Shown in pieces: positions 1-5,746 of a DNA stretch of 12,841 bases. The position numbers and the translations under genes were made by a program. This DNA comes from Ohtaekwangia sp966211525. Its GTDB lineage: Bacteria > Bacteroidota > Bacteroidia > Cytophagales > Cyclobacteriaceae. Location of the stretch: the NCBI GenBank assembly GCA_966211525.1, contig CBIHOZ010000194.1, positions 1 through 12,841 on the forward strand, given 5' to 3'. Within the stretch, counting starts at the first letter, position 1, and every line of letters begins with the position of its first letter. The notes beneath the pieces were generated by a model. That model was not told the origin of the DNA and made no database searches. It was given only the letters and a program-made list of their open reading frames with translations.

Positions 1-2316
1 ACCCGGAGTTGATAAAGCAACAGCAAGTCTGTTCTGTGCGCCCAGCTTCATATAGCCTTGTCCGGCTACAGCAGTGGCCATCGTATGATCAGAACCGATA
101 CTTGATACAACCGGATTGCCGATACCGGTCGCGGTGATCTGGTAAGCGCGGAACGAGTTGTTGCCATATTCGTGAGCAATTAACCAGGTGTCGTTACCGG
201 TAATTCTCTCCGTGCTCTTCGTGAAGAGTGTTACGTTTTGTTCAATCAGTCCACCTGTACCATTGTTCAGTTTCAGATCGAACAACGAGTAAGCAAGGCG
301 ATAGGTATATGAACCGTATATTTCCTGAGTAGTGAAGATATAGTATAGCGTTTCATCGCCAGGTACAGGTATAATCAGTACCGACTGTGTTGCACTAACG
401 TCTCCGCCTATACCGGTTGCTACTTCTGTAAAGTTACGATCCCATACTTTGTTACCATCGGTAAAGAAAATTACCTGACCGTTGCGATCAGATATAGTTG
501 ACGTTCCTTCGGGAGCATCCATTACCGGGTTTGATATAGGGACAGCTGGAGATGAAGGTACATCAAACAGCGGGTTGAAATCTATACCGGCATTCTGACC
601 AAAGTACCAGATGTTGGCGCGCTGATCCTGTATACCGTATTCTTTGATATTCACCCCTGCATAAGTAGAACATCCTCCTACGGTTGCTACCAGATAGTAA
701 TAGCCGGCAGAATCAGGTGTTAATGTTGCTGACGTACCGGAACCTGAGTTCATGGCACCTGCGGGACCAAACCATTGCCAGGTAGCACTACCGCTTCCCT
801 GGATCTGGGCCGTTACACTGAACGTGCGACCACAGGACGCAACCGTTTTGTCTTTCGGATATGGAAGTTCACAGCTACACGCTGTTGTATCTTGTACGAG
901 TGTGATCTGTGTATCAAAATCATTAATAGTAATGGTCTGCGTAGTATCTTTTTCTTGTCCGTTGAGGAACGCAGTAAGTTTTACATCGTACGTTCCACCC
1001 GCTTCGTAGGTATATACCGGGCTCCAGTCGCTGGATGTAGTGCCATCACCGAAGTCCCAGTTAAGACTGTCGGCATTCGGTGTTACGGTTGGAAAGAAAG
1101 ACGTAGGAGCATTGGCACAGAAACCTTGTGCTTCGAAATATACCTTCATCTTTATACTGTCGCGTGGTGCGAACTGCGGGAACTGACGTCCGCCAAAGTT
1201 ACCGGCGAAAGCAGGTGTGCCGTAATTTACTTCACTCGCTACGGTGTCGGTATTGGTCAGGGCTCCTAACAGGAACGATCCGCCAGACTGGTATAAATGA
1301 TAGATGGTGCTGTCAGGCCCCATCTGCAAGCCATAACTTTCTGTTGGTGGTGTGTTCAGTACTGATACCGGTGATAATGTTGGTGCGGTAAGATCATATT
1401 GCAATACATTACCGGCTGCTGCGCCTTCTCCAAATACTGATACATACAAGTATTGTCCGTTGGGACTAAACTCAGAATCGTATATCGCCTGCGTTGTGGC
1501 CACACTTACAGCGGAGTTGTTAACACGTGTTCCGGTTAAGGTTGGTAACGTGGCAGGTGCAACGGGGAATGCTATGGTAAGGATCTCAACATCGCGGTCT
1601 GCCTCTTTTGGTGAAACGGCAATGCGCTTAGACGAAGCGTTGTAAGCAAGGTTGGCAACGTTCTGCACCAAGCCGATGGCTACGCTACCCTGGTAGGTAA
1701 CACCGGTAGCGTTGATCTTCACAAAATGGTAGTTGATCGTACCAGTCTGGTGGGTCATCAGCCAAAAGTCATTACCGTTGGTATCTGCTATCATAATCAT
1801 ACCTTCCGATAAATTTGCCGGAAGGCCTGCTATAGTTTGGTTTTTGGAAGTGATAACGAGGTCACCGAGCGGAGGCTGACCGAAGGCAGTGGCATTTCCG
1901 ATCTGGGTTGAATCATATACACTATATCTCACCGTGCCACCTGCATCGGCATGAAATATATAGTATTGTGCAGAGTTAGCGGGATTCTGGCAGATCGCTA
2001 CAGGTTGGTTGCGCGTATTGTCGCCAATGATAGTACCGTTAGGCATTGCCTGATGTGAAGCATCAATCACCCTTGTTCCATCAGTATAAAAAATAAGATT
2101 ACCCGTTACCGGATCGTTGGCTACTGCGCTTCCACCGGTACCAAACGGAGTAAACTGATTGGTTACCAGCGAGGCAGCGTTATCGGAACGGCTGAACCGT
2201 ATGCCTTGATTGCTGTTACCGAAGTACCAGTTGTGGCCGGCATAGTTCTGCGCCTGGGAGCAGACCGGTATGACTGCTGTTAAGAAGAATAGGAACCGGT
2301 AAAGATTTTTTCTCAC
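1..2316 (-). CDS. Secreted PKD-domain surface protein, probable type IX secretion substrate (partial, C-terminus outside window)
   Basis: The frame is open from a GTG at 2316 to the window edge, giving 772 residues. An in-frame TGA lies three codons upstream and there is no nearer ATG, so GTG is the likely start. Residues 1-22 form a signal peptide (basic MRKN, hydrophobic core, cleavage near SQA|Q). Two related modules follow, one starting at Trp30 (NWYFG) and one at Trp570 (IWYFG). Each has an FYTDG/FFTDG strand and a later GNDxW block ending in an INATGV or ITATGI strand. Between them lie a PKD domain with WDFGDG at Trp420 and a Cys-containing Ig-like segment (about residues 480-560). Long Bacteroidota proteins of this kind usually end in a gliding-motility/type B sorting domain exported by the type IX system. 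That end is not visible here, so export is inferred from the signal peptide and the PorP/SprF neighbour. An adhesin-like role is possible; the ligand is unknown. Confidence 0.85.
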   Translation of the reverse strand, partial: MRKNLYRFLFFLTAVIPVCSQAQNYAGHNWYFGNSNQGIRFSRSDNAASLVTNQFTPFGTGGSAVANDPVTGNLIFYTDGTRVIDASHQAMPNGTIIGDNTRNQPVAICQNPANSAQYYIFHADAGGTVRYSVYDSTQIGNATAFGQPPLGDLVITSKNQTIAGLPANLSEGMIMIADTNGNDFWLMTHQTGTINYHFVKINATGVTYQGSVAIGLVQNVANLAYNASSKRIAVSPKEADRDVEILTIAFPVAPATLPTLTGTRVNNSAVSVATTQAIYDSEFSPNGQYLYVSVFGEGAAAGNVLQYDLTAPTLSPVSVLNTPPTESYGLQMGPDSTIYHLYQSGGSFLLGALTNTDTVASEVNYGTPAFAGNFGGRQFPQFAPRDSIKMKVYFEAQGFCANAPTSFFPTVTPNADSLNWDFGDGTTSSDWSPVYTYEAGGTYDVKLTAFLNGQEKDTTQTITINDFDTQITLVQDTTACSCELPYPKDKTVASCGRTFSVTAQIQGSGSATWQWFGPAGAMNSGSGTSATLTPDSAGYYYLVATVGGCSTYAGVNIKEYGIQDQRANIWYFGQNAGIDFNPLFDVPSSPAVPISNPVMDAPEGTSTISDRNGQVIFFTDGNKVWDRNFTEVATGIGGDVSATQSVLIIPVPGDETLYYIFTTQEIYGSYTYRLAYSLFDLKLNNGTGGLIEQNVTLFTKSTERITGNDTWLIAHEYGNNSFRAYQITATGIGNPVVSSIGSDHTMATAVAGQGYMKLGAQNRLAVALSTPG

Positions 2317-2352
2317 GTTCGTTCAGTATTAGGGTTCTGTAACTTACCACTC

Positions 2353-2368
2353 GACACAATAATGTGTC
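2353..2368. promoter_or_regulatory. Perfect inverted repeat at the predicted start of the PKD-gene transcript
   Basis: GACACA-ATAA-TGTGTC has 6-bp perfect arms and a 4-nt centre. It touches the -7 box of the minus-strand gene and covers the expected transcription start. It could be an operator or a short 5'-end hairpin; the sequence cannot decide between them. Confidence 0.35.
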
Positions 2369-2375
2369 AAATGTA
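2368..2375 (-). promoter_or_regulatory. Bacteroidota-type -7 element for the PKD protein gene
   Basis: Read on the minus strand this is TACATTTG, an exact match to the TAnnTTTG consensus, about 50 nt upstream of the GTG start. I see no well-spaced TTTG -33 partner, so the promoter is plausible but incomplete. Confidence 0.45.
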
Positions 2376-2415
2376 AAACGCTCAAGTTGTTTTAAAGTAT
2401 ACAATTTGAGGTAAA

Positions 2416-2457
2416 ATTAACCGTTAATCGTTAGCAGTTTACCGTTAACCGATAATA
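2416..2457. repeat. Degenerate heptamer array, GTTAACC type
   Basis: Six consecutive 7-bp units of the form GTTAAYC (for example GTTAATC and GTTAACC) lie between the divergent PKD and porP genes. The unit is the reverse complement of the GGATAAC-type units found 43-98 bp further on, so the two groups face each other. No coding potential is seen here. Confidence 0.6.
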
Positions 2458-2499
2458 CTGCACCAGGATGTGTTAAACGGTGTCTGAATACATTTGAAA

Positions 2500-2555
2500 G
2501 ATAACGGTTAGCGCACAACGGTTTTTCTGAGGAAGGATAACGGATAACGAATAAC
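2500..2555. repeat. Degenerate heptamer arrays, GGATAAC type, facing the 2416-2457 array
   Basis: Three units ending in AACG/AGCG (2500-2520) are followed, after 14 bp, by three units GGATAAC, GGATAAC and GAATAAC (2535-2555). The orientation is opposite to the array at 2416-2457, so the region could form a long imperfect hairpin or cruciform. The array ends directly before the probable porP promoter. Confidence 0.55.
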
Positions 2556-2561
2556 TTTTTA

Positions 2562-2569
2562 TTACTTTG
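2562..2569 (+). promoter_or_regulatory. Probable -7 element of the porP/sprF-like gene
   Basis: TTACTTTG matches TAnnTTTG at seven of eight positions and lies 33 nt upstream of the ATG at 2603. No clear TTTG -33 box is present; that position is occupied by the GGATAAC heptamers. Confidence 0.35.
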
Positions 2570-2602
2570 CCCCGATTGCATACTCTAAAAGAACACGACT
2601 CG

Positions 2603-3646
2603 ATGTACAGGATACTCCTGCTTTCATGTGTATTAATGCTGATGCTGAATGGTGCGGTAACTGCTCAGGACCCTCAATTTTCGCAATTTTATGCAGCACC
2701 CCTATATCTCAACCCGGCTCTTACCGGTGCCACTAACCAGGCACGGGCAGGTATAAACTATAGAAATCAATGGCCGGCTATCGATGCTAACTTTACTACG
2801 CTGTCAGCTTACTTCGATTATTTTATTGAAGACAAGAACAGTGGTGTAGGTATGATCATTACCCGTGACCGTGAAGGTCTTGCGGGTTTACAATCTATCA
2901 GTCTCGGACTTCAATACTCATACGAACTTCAAATCACGAAGTACCTCGGCTTTCGTCCGGGTGTACAAGTTGCAGTTTTTAACCGCGATGTAAATTTTGA
3001 TAAGCTTACGTTCGGAGATCAGTTCGATCAGTCCACCGGGCAGATCATCAGTCAGGAAACTGCTGAGACGTTCAATACACAATCAAGCAAGACTTTTGTT
3101 GATCTCTCTTTCGGTGGTGTGTTCTTTACGAAGAGTGCATGGCTCGGTGTATCCACCTGGCACCTTACACGCCCGAACCAGAGTCTGATCGGTGAGGAAA
3201 GTAAATTACCGGTAAAGCTTTCAGTACACGGAGGTTTTAAATTCTATATGCAACCCGGTGTAGTAGGGAGCGGAGTATATGCACGTAAATCAGAACGAAG
3301 CATTGCACCAGCGTTTCAATATCGCCATCAGGGACAGTGGGATCAGGTAGATCTTGGTCTATACTTCACCTTCGAGCCTATCGTGTTAGGAACGTGGTAT
3401 CGCGGTGTGCCCTTCAAAAACCTGGGTGGTACGGTGAACAACGAATCGATCGTACTGCTTCTCGGCTTTACCAAGCTTGGCGCGAAAGATGCCATCAACA
3501 TCGGTTATAGTTACGATTATACTATATCGAAGCTCGGCCCCGGCAGCGGAGGCGCGCACGAGTTCAGCCTTGTATATACCTGGCCGATGCGTAACCCGAG
3601 GAAGCCACCAAAAGATAAACTTGTGATTCCTTGCCCCGACTTTTAA
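2603..3646 (+). CDS. PorP/SprF-family type IX secretion system membrane protein
   Basis: The protein has 347 residues. The ATG at 2603 is chosen because it begins directly with a signal peptide (MYRILLLSCVLMLMLNGAVTA|Q); the frame stays open upstream to a TTG at 2567, but that lies in the likely promoter. After cleavage comes the family hallmark QDPQFSQFYAAPLYLNPAL with a Gly-rich, aromatic-rich body typical of an outer-membrane beta-barrel, ending in a Pro-rich segment and IPCPDF, as many family members do. PorP and SprF-type proteins work with the type IX machinery, and particular paralogues are paired with individual large surface proteins. Here the likely partner is the divergent PKD protein. 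The family assignment is strong; the partner is inferred from position only. A terminator follows at once, so the gene is probably monocistronic. Confidence 0.93.
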   Translation: MYRILLLSCVLMLMLNGAVTAQDPQFSQFYAAPLYLNPALTGATNQARAGINYRNQWPAIDANFTTLSAYFDYFIEDKNSGVGMIITRDREGLAGLQSISLGLQYSYELQITKYLGFRPGVQVAVFNRDVNFDKLTFGDQFDQSTGQIISQETAETFNTQSSKTFVDLSFGGVFFTKSAWLGVSTWHLTRPNQSLIGEESKLPVKLSVHGGFKFYMQPGVVGSGVYARKSERSIAPAFQYRHQGQWDQVDLGLYFTFEPIVLGTWYRGVPFKNLGGTVNNESIVLLLGFTKLGAKDAINIGYSYDYTISKLGPGSGGAHEFSLVYTWPMRNPRKPPKDKLVIPCPDF

Positions 3647-3680
3647 CGAGGTTCACGGAAATTTCCATGCAATAACATAT

Positions 3681-3710
3681 AAAGAGGCTTTCACTGCGAA
3701 AGCCTCTTTT
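3681..3710 (+). terminator. Rho-independent terminator after the porP/sprF-like gene
   Basis: A perfect 12-bp stem (left arm AAAGAGGCTTTC at 3681-3692, right arm at 3698-3709) closes a 5-nt loop and runs into a T-rich stretch TTTTACTTT. It lies 35 nt after the stop codon. The A-run before the left arm means it may also work on the minus strand, though no minus-strand gene lies close by. Confidence 0.9.
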
Positions 3711-3724
3711 ACTTTGTACTCGGC

Positions 3725-3732
3725 TATATTTG
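3725..3732 (+). promoter_or_regulatory. -7 promoter element of the TRIC-family gene
   Basis: TATATTTG matches TAnnTTTG exactly and lies 21 nt before the ATG at 3754, directly after the porP terminator. This gives the gene its own promoter with a short leader. The -33 region overlaps the terminator stem and has no clear TTTG. Confidence 0.5.
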
Positions 3733-3753
3733 CAAAACTATACCTTAGCGCCT

Positions 3754-4359
3754 ATGAATCTTCAATATGCACTCGAGCTGTTTGGTACATTTGTCTTCGC
3801 GATTTCAGGAGCGCTCGCCATTCAGGATAAAGAGCATGACTGGTTCGGAGCGGGCTTCACCGGGTTTGTTACGGCTATAGGCGGAGGGAGTCTTCGTGAT
3901 ATGATTCTCGGCAGTTACCCGCTCGTGTGGGTTGGCGATATATACTTTCTTTACAGCATCATTGCCGGCACCGTTGCTGCCATTGTCTTTTACCGGTATA
4001 TCATCACCCTGCGTAAAACATTTTTCCTGTTTGATACTTTTGGTATAGCATTCTTTACCGTATTGGGAGTAGAGAAGTCGCTGAGCCTGGGCGTTCGTCC
4101 GGAGATAGCCGCAATCATGGGAATGTTCTCAGCCGTAATGGGCGGAGTAATTCGCGATACACTTACCAACGAAACTCCGGTCATCTTCCGCAAAGAGATT
4201 TACGCAACGGCATGTCTGGCTGGCGCGGTATGTTATTTACTCCTGGATTTGTTTACCGACATAACACGCAACACCAACCTCTTGCTATCTGCCGGAATCA
4301 TTATCGCTATACGGCTCGTGGCGGTGAAGTATAGATTGTCATTACCAGAACTGAAGTAG
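3754..4359 (+). CDS. TRIC-type (UPF0126/YadS-YicG) cation channel family membrane protein
   Basis: A 201-residue integral membrane protein with about seven hydrophobic segments. It has the two family motifs in the expected order: GGGSLRD at residues 43-49, continuing to a YPLVWVGD segment, and GGVIRD at 130-135, continuing to ETPVIFRKEIYA. The two halves are pseudo-repeats of three helices each, as in prokaryotic TRIC channels, where the Gly-rich motifs line the pore of each subunit in a trimer. The ATG at 3754 is taken as the start because the upstream in-frame TTG at 3730 lies inside the -7 element. Prokaryotic homologues conduct monovalent cations in vitro; the physiological role is unsettled. 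It has its own promoter and is followed by an inverted heptamer repeat, so a link to its neighbours is not implied. Confidence 0.92.
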   Translation: MNLQYALELFGTFVFAISGALAIQDKEHDWFGAGFTGFVTAIGGGSLRDMILGSYPLVWVGDIYFLYSIIAGTVAAIVFYRYIITLRKTFFLFDTFGIAFFTVLGVEKSLSLGVRPEIAAIMGMFSAVMGGVIRDTLTNETPVIFRKEIYATACLAGAVCYLLLDLFTDITRNTNLLLSAGIIIAIRLVAVKYRLSLPELK

Positions 4360-4363
4360 TGCC

Positions 4364-4405
4364 GTTATTCGTTGTCTGTTATAAGTTATCCGTTTACAGT
4401 AAATC
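4364..4405. repeat. Heptamer array, GTTATCC type
   Basis: Six 7-bp units beginning with GT (for example GTTATTC and GTTATCC) start five bases after the TRIC gene stop codon. It faces the array at 4422-4456 across 16 bp, so the transcript could fold into a long imperfect stem. It may serve as a transcript end or processing signal for the TRIC gene, but no T-run follows. Confidence 0.6.
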
Positions 4406-4421
4406 CGTTATGAACTGGTTC

Positions 4422-4456
4422 GCTTAACTTATAACGATTAACGTGTAACGGATAAC
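4422..4456. repeat. Heptamer array, GGATAAC type, inverted partner of 4364-4405
   Basis: Five contiguous units all ending in AAC (including GATTAAC and GGATAAC). This is the same unit as in the 2500-2555 arrays and the reverse complement of the unit at 4364-4405. Confidence 0.6.
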
Positions 4457-4523
4457 GTCCTGCAACGAGCCGGTATGGTTATTGAGTATACCTAAAGGAT
4501 GGCAGAAGAAGGGTAAATTCTTA

Positions 4524-4537
4524 CTAACGAAAGTTAG
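4524..4537. other. Short hairpin with a GAAA tetraloop
   Basis: CTAAC-GAAA-GTTAG is a perfect 5-bp stem with a GNRA-type loop, followed by CGATC and eight A residues. On the minus strand the hairpin would be preceded, not followed, by the T-run, so it is not a standard terminator in either direction. It lies upstream of the arg promoter and its role is unknown. Confidence 0.3.
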
Positions 4538-4571
4538 CGATCAAAAAAAATAAAGTTTCTTACCCCAAATG

Positions 4572-4605
4572 TTTGCCATTAAACAAACTTTTCCGTTTAA
4601 TTTTG
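4572..4605 (+). promoter_or_regulatory. Probable main promoter of the arginine cluster
   Basis: TTTG (4572-4575) is separated by 22 nt from TAATTTTG (4598-4605), an exact match to TAnnTTTG. Transcription would begin near 4612, in an A-rich initial region, leaving a leader of about 230 nt before the ATG at 4846. This is the best promoter match in the window. Confidence 0.65.
4578..4601. promoter_or_regulatory. Candidate operator: inverted repeat inside the arg promoter
   Basis: ATTAAAC (4578-4584) and GTTTAAT (4595-4601) are perfect 7-bp complements separated by 10 bp. They fill the spacer and overlap the first half of the -7 box, the right place for a repressor site. It does not clearly match an ArgR box, and no regulator gene lies in the window. 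Confidence 0.35.
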
Positions 4606-4703
4606 CATTTAGAAAAAAAACATAAACAAAAGCTGAATGATTTTCATCTAACGTTTCACTTTAACGCTTGAAAAGAAATTGAAAACATTGTTCACCATAA
4701 TTA

Positions 4704-4721
4704 AAGCAGCCAAGGCTGCTT
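4704..4721 (+). promoter_or_regulatory. Leader hairpin 1
   Basis: AAGCAGCC-AA-GGCTGCTT has perfect 8-nt complementary arms around AA, so in RNA it is a stem of about 7 bp with a 4-nt loop. It lies in the middle of the arg leader and has no following T-run. Confidence 0.45.
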
Positions 4722-4732
4722 ACCAATCTGAC

Positions 4733-4748
4733 AGAACTATTCAGTTCT
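4733..4748 (+). promoter_or_regulatory. Leader hairpin 2
   Basis: AGAACT-ATTC-AGTTCT is a perfect 6-bp stem with a 4-nt loop, ending 14 nt before the ATG of the arginine-rich leader ORF. It could affect access to that start. Confidence 0.4.
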
Positions 4749-4762
4749 TATTTACTGCCTGC

Positions 4763-4807
4763 ATGGTGACCAGGCGACCGCGACCCGTACGCTTTGCGCG
4801 TATCTGA
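4763..4807 (+). CDS. Arginine-rich leader peptide (candidate attenuator)
   Basis: A 14-codon ORF, MVTRRPRPVRFARI followed by TGA, lies between the arg promoter and the first arg gene. Five of 14 codons are arginine (AGG, CGA, CGA, CGC, CGT), spaced through codons 4-13. Leader peptides rich in the end-product amino acid are the known hallmark of ribosome-mediated attenuation, as in the his, leu and trp operons of enterobacteria. A ribosome held at these codons during arginine shortage would change folding of the overlapping hairpin at 4788-4802 and of the RNA up to 4846. No Shine-Dalgarno sequence is seen, which is normal for this phylum. I find only a weak terminator-like hairpin downstream (GTGC/GCAC at 4868-4882, then GCGTTTTC), so the mechanism could also act on translation of the next gene. 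The ORF is certain as sequence; its translation and role are inference. Confidence 0.5.
   Translation: MVTRRPRPVRFARI
4788..4802 (+). promoter_or_regulatory. Hairpin overlapping the arginine codons of the leader ORF
   Basis: TACGC-TTTGC-GCGTA is a perfect 5-bp stem and includes the last two Arg codons of the leader peptide. A translating ribosome would melt it. Confidence 0.4.
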
Positions 4808-4819
4808 TACCTCCATCAT

Positions 4820-4833
4820 ACAACCTCTGTTGT
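4820..4833 (+). promoter_or_regulatory. Leader hairpin between the leader peptide stop and the GNAT start
   Basis: ACAAC-CTCT-GTTGT is a perfect 5-bp stem with a 4-nt loop. It lies 12 nt after the leader stop codon and ends 12 nt before the ATG at 4846, so it may be part of the switch that follows the leader peptide. Confidence 0.35.
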
Positions 4834-4845
4834 TGAGCTAACGTG

Positions 4846-5721
4846 ATGTCAAGGACATTGCGTTATTGTGCTTTTCGGGCACGGCGTTTTCAATTGATCA
4901 CTACTATAATTCAGAACTTAACATTGGAAAATCACAATATCATTGTTCGACTGGCAACAGTTGACGATAAACATTACGCAGAGACTATCACTAAAGAGAT
5001 GGAGGAATCTGCAAAAGCGCGCGGCACTGGTATAGCCAAGCGTTCGCCTCTCTACATCGAGAAGAAGATGGAAGAAGGTAAAGCTATCATCGCCGTTACA
5101 ACGGATGGCACCTGGGTTGGCTTTTGCTACATCGAAGCATGGGAGCATGATAAGTATGTTGCTAACTCGGGCCTGATCGTATCTCCTGCATTCCGTAAAA
5201 CCGGAGTGGCTACTGAGATCAAACATAAAGTATTCAATCTCTCCCGTCAGAAATATCCGCACGCGAAAATATTTGGTCTCACAACAGGTTTAGCTGTAAT
5301 GAAGATCAACTCCGATCTCGGTTACGAGCCGGTAACTTATTCTGAACTCACCAACGATGAGGAGTTCTGGAAAGGATGCCAGAGTTGTGTTAACTACGAG
5401 ATCCTGATGAGCAAAGGCAGAAAGAACTGCATGTGTACCGCCATGTTGTTCGATCCGGTAGAAGCCGAAGCCAAGATCAAAGCTGCCGAAGCTGCGCGTG
5501 CTCTCGCACAGCCTCAACCGGTTAAAACTCCTGAAACGGTAGTGACTCCGGAAGGCGAGCTGGTAACGCACCGTCATCGTGAATTCAAAGGCAACTTCAA
5601 ACTGTTTGAACGCTGGGTACGCTTCAAGCAATTCGTGCTGCTGAAATCCCGTAAAAGAGACGAATCCAACGGAGATAAATCCGATAAGAAAACTTTGTTA
5701 AGCTTTTTCTTCTTTTGGTAG
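4846..5721 (+). CDS. GNAT-family N-acyltransferase, probable N-acylglutamate synthase of the arginine pathway
   Basis: First full gene of the arg cluster, 291 residues from the ATG at 4846. The GNAT fold spans about residues 30-165, with the acyl-CoA loop in SPAFRKTGVATEI (about 113-125). A Cys-rich segment follows (CQSC at 178-181, CMC at 195-197), then an Ala/Pro linker (about 205-245) and a basic, aromatic tail (FKLFERWVRFKQFVLLKSRKR) ending SFFFFW. Bacteroidota lack a classical ArgA, and a GNAT of this type sits beside argG, argC and argD in Bacteroides. I infer that it makes the N-acylglutamate that ArgB uses, with succinyl-CoA likely given the ArgF' residue. The start is uncertain. The first 26 residues are unlike a GNAT and carry five Arg in the first 14; a TTG at 4924 would give a family-like start (ENHNIIVRLA) and 265 residues. 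Confidence 0.8.
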   Translation: MSRTLRYCAFRARRFQLITTIIQNLTLENHNIIVRLATVDDKHYAETITKEMEESAKARGTGIAKRSPLYIEKKMEEGKAIIAVTTDGTWVGFCYIEAWEHDKYVANSGLIVSPAFRKTGVATEIKHKVFNLSRQKYPHAKIFGLTTGLAVMKINSDLGYEPVTYSELTNDEEFWKGCQSCVNYEILMSKGRKNCMCTAMLFDPVEAEAKIKAAEAARALAQPQPVKTPETVVTPEGELVTHRHREFKGNFKLFERWVRFKQFVLLKSRKRDESNGDKSDKKTLLSFFFFW

Positions 5722-5746
5722 AAAACCAAAGATGAAAAGTAATTTG
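5714..5746 (+). promoter_or_regulatory. Possible internal promoter for argG
   Basis: TTTG (5714-5717) is separated by 22 nt from TAATTTG (5740-5746), one base short of the TAnnTTTG consensus and with the same spacing as the main arg promoter. A 7-bp hairpin (5713-5719 with 5725-5731) encloses the GNAT stop codon in the same place. The gap to argG is 150 nt, the largest inside the cluster, which would fit a secondary promoter. Confidence 0.25.

Larger units (their letters stand above)
4360..4845. other. 486-bp intergenic region upstream of the arginine cluster
   Basis: No full-size gene is present. In order it holds two facing heptamer arrays (4364-4405 and 4422-4456), a small GAAA-tetraloop hairpin (4524-4537) followed by an A8 run, the probable arg promoter (4572-4605) with an overlapping inverted repeat, an A-rich start of the leader RNA, several short perfect hairpins (4704-4721, 4733-4748, 4788-4802, 4820-4833) and the arginine-rich 14-codon ORF (4763-4807). 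The stretch 4457-4523 shows nothing I can name. Confidence 0.7.

Noticed and set aside
775..1269. 164-codon plus-strand frame antisense to the PKD gene
   Set aside because: The minus-strand frame is open for 772 codons with signal peptide, PKD motif and repeated modules; the plus frame is low-quality, Arg/Cys/Tyr-rich and lacks any domain.
2567..2602. TTG start giving 12 extra residues to the PorP/SprF protein
   Set aside because: It falls in the TTTG of the probable -7 box and would place non-signal sequence before a perfect signal peptide.
3730..3753. TTG start giving 8 extra residues to the TRIC-family protein
   Set aside because: It lies inside the TATATTTG promoter element; the ATG at 3754 begins the family-typical first helix.
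4612..4845. Known metabolite riboswitch in the arg leader
   Set aside because: I cannot match conserved cores of lysine, glycine, guanidine, SAM or other riboswitches that I can recall; the leader-peptide model explains the region better.
4743..4918. Long-range pairing AGTTCT (4743-4748) with AGAACT (4913-4918) as an antiterminator
   Set aside because: Only six base pairs with no extension; a match of this size is expected by chance in a leader of this length.
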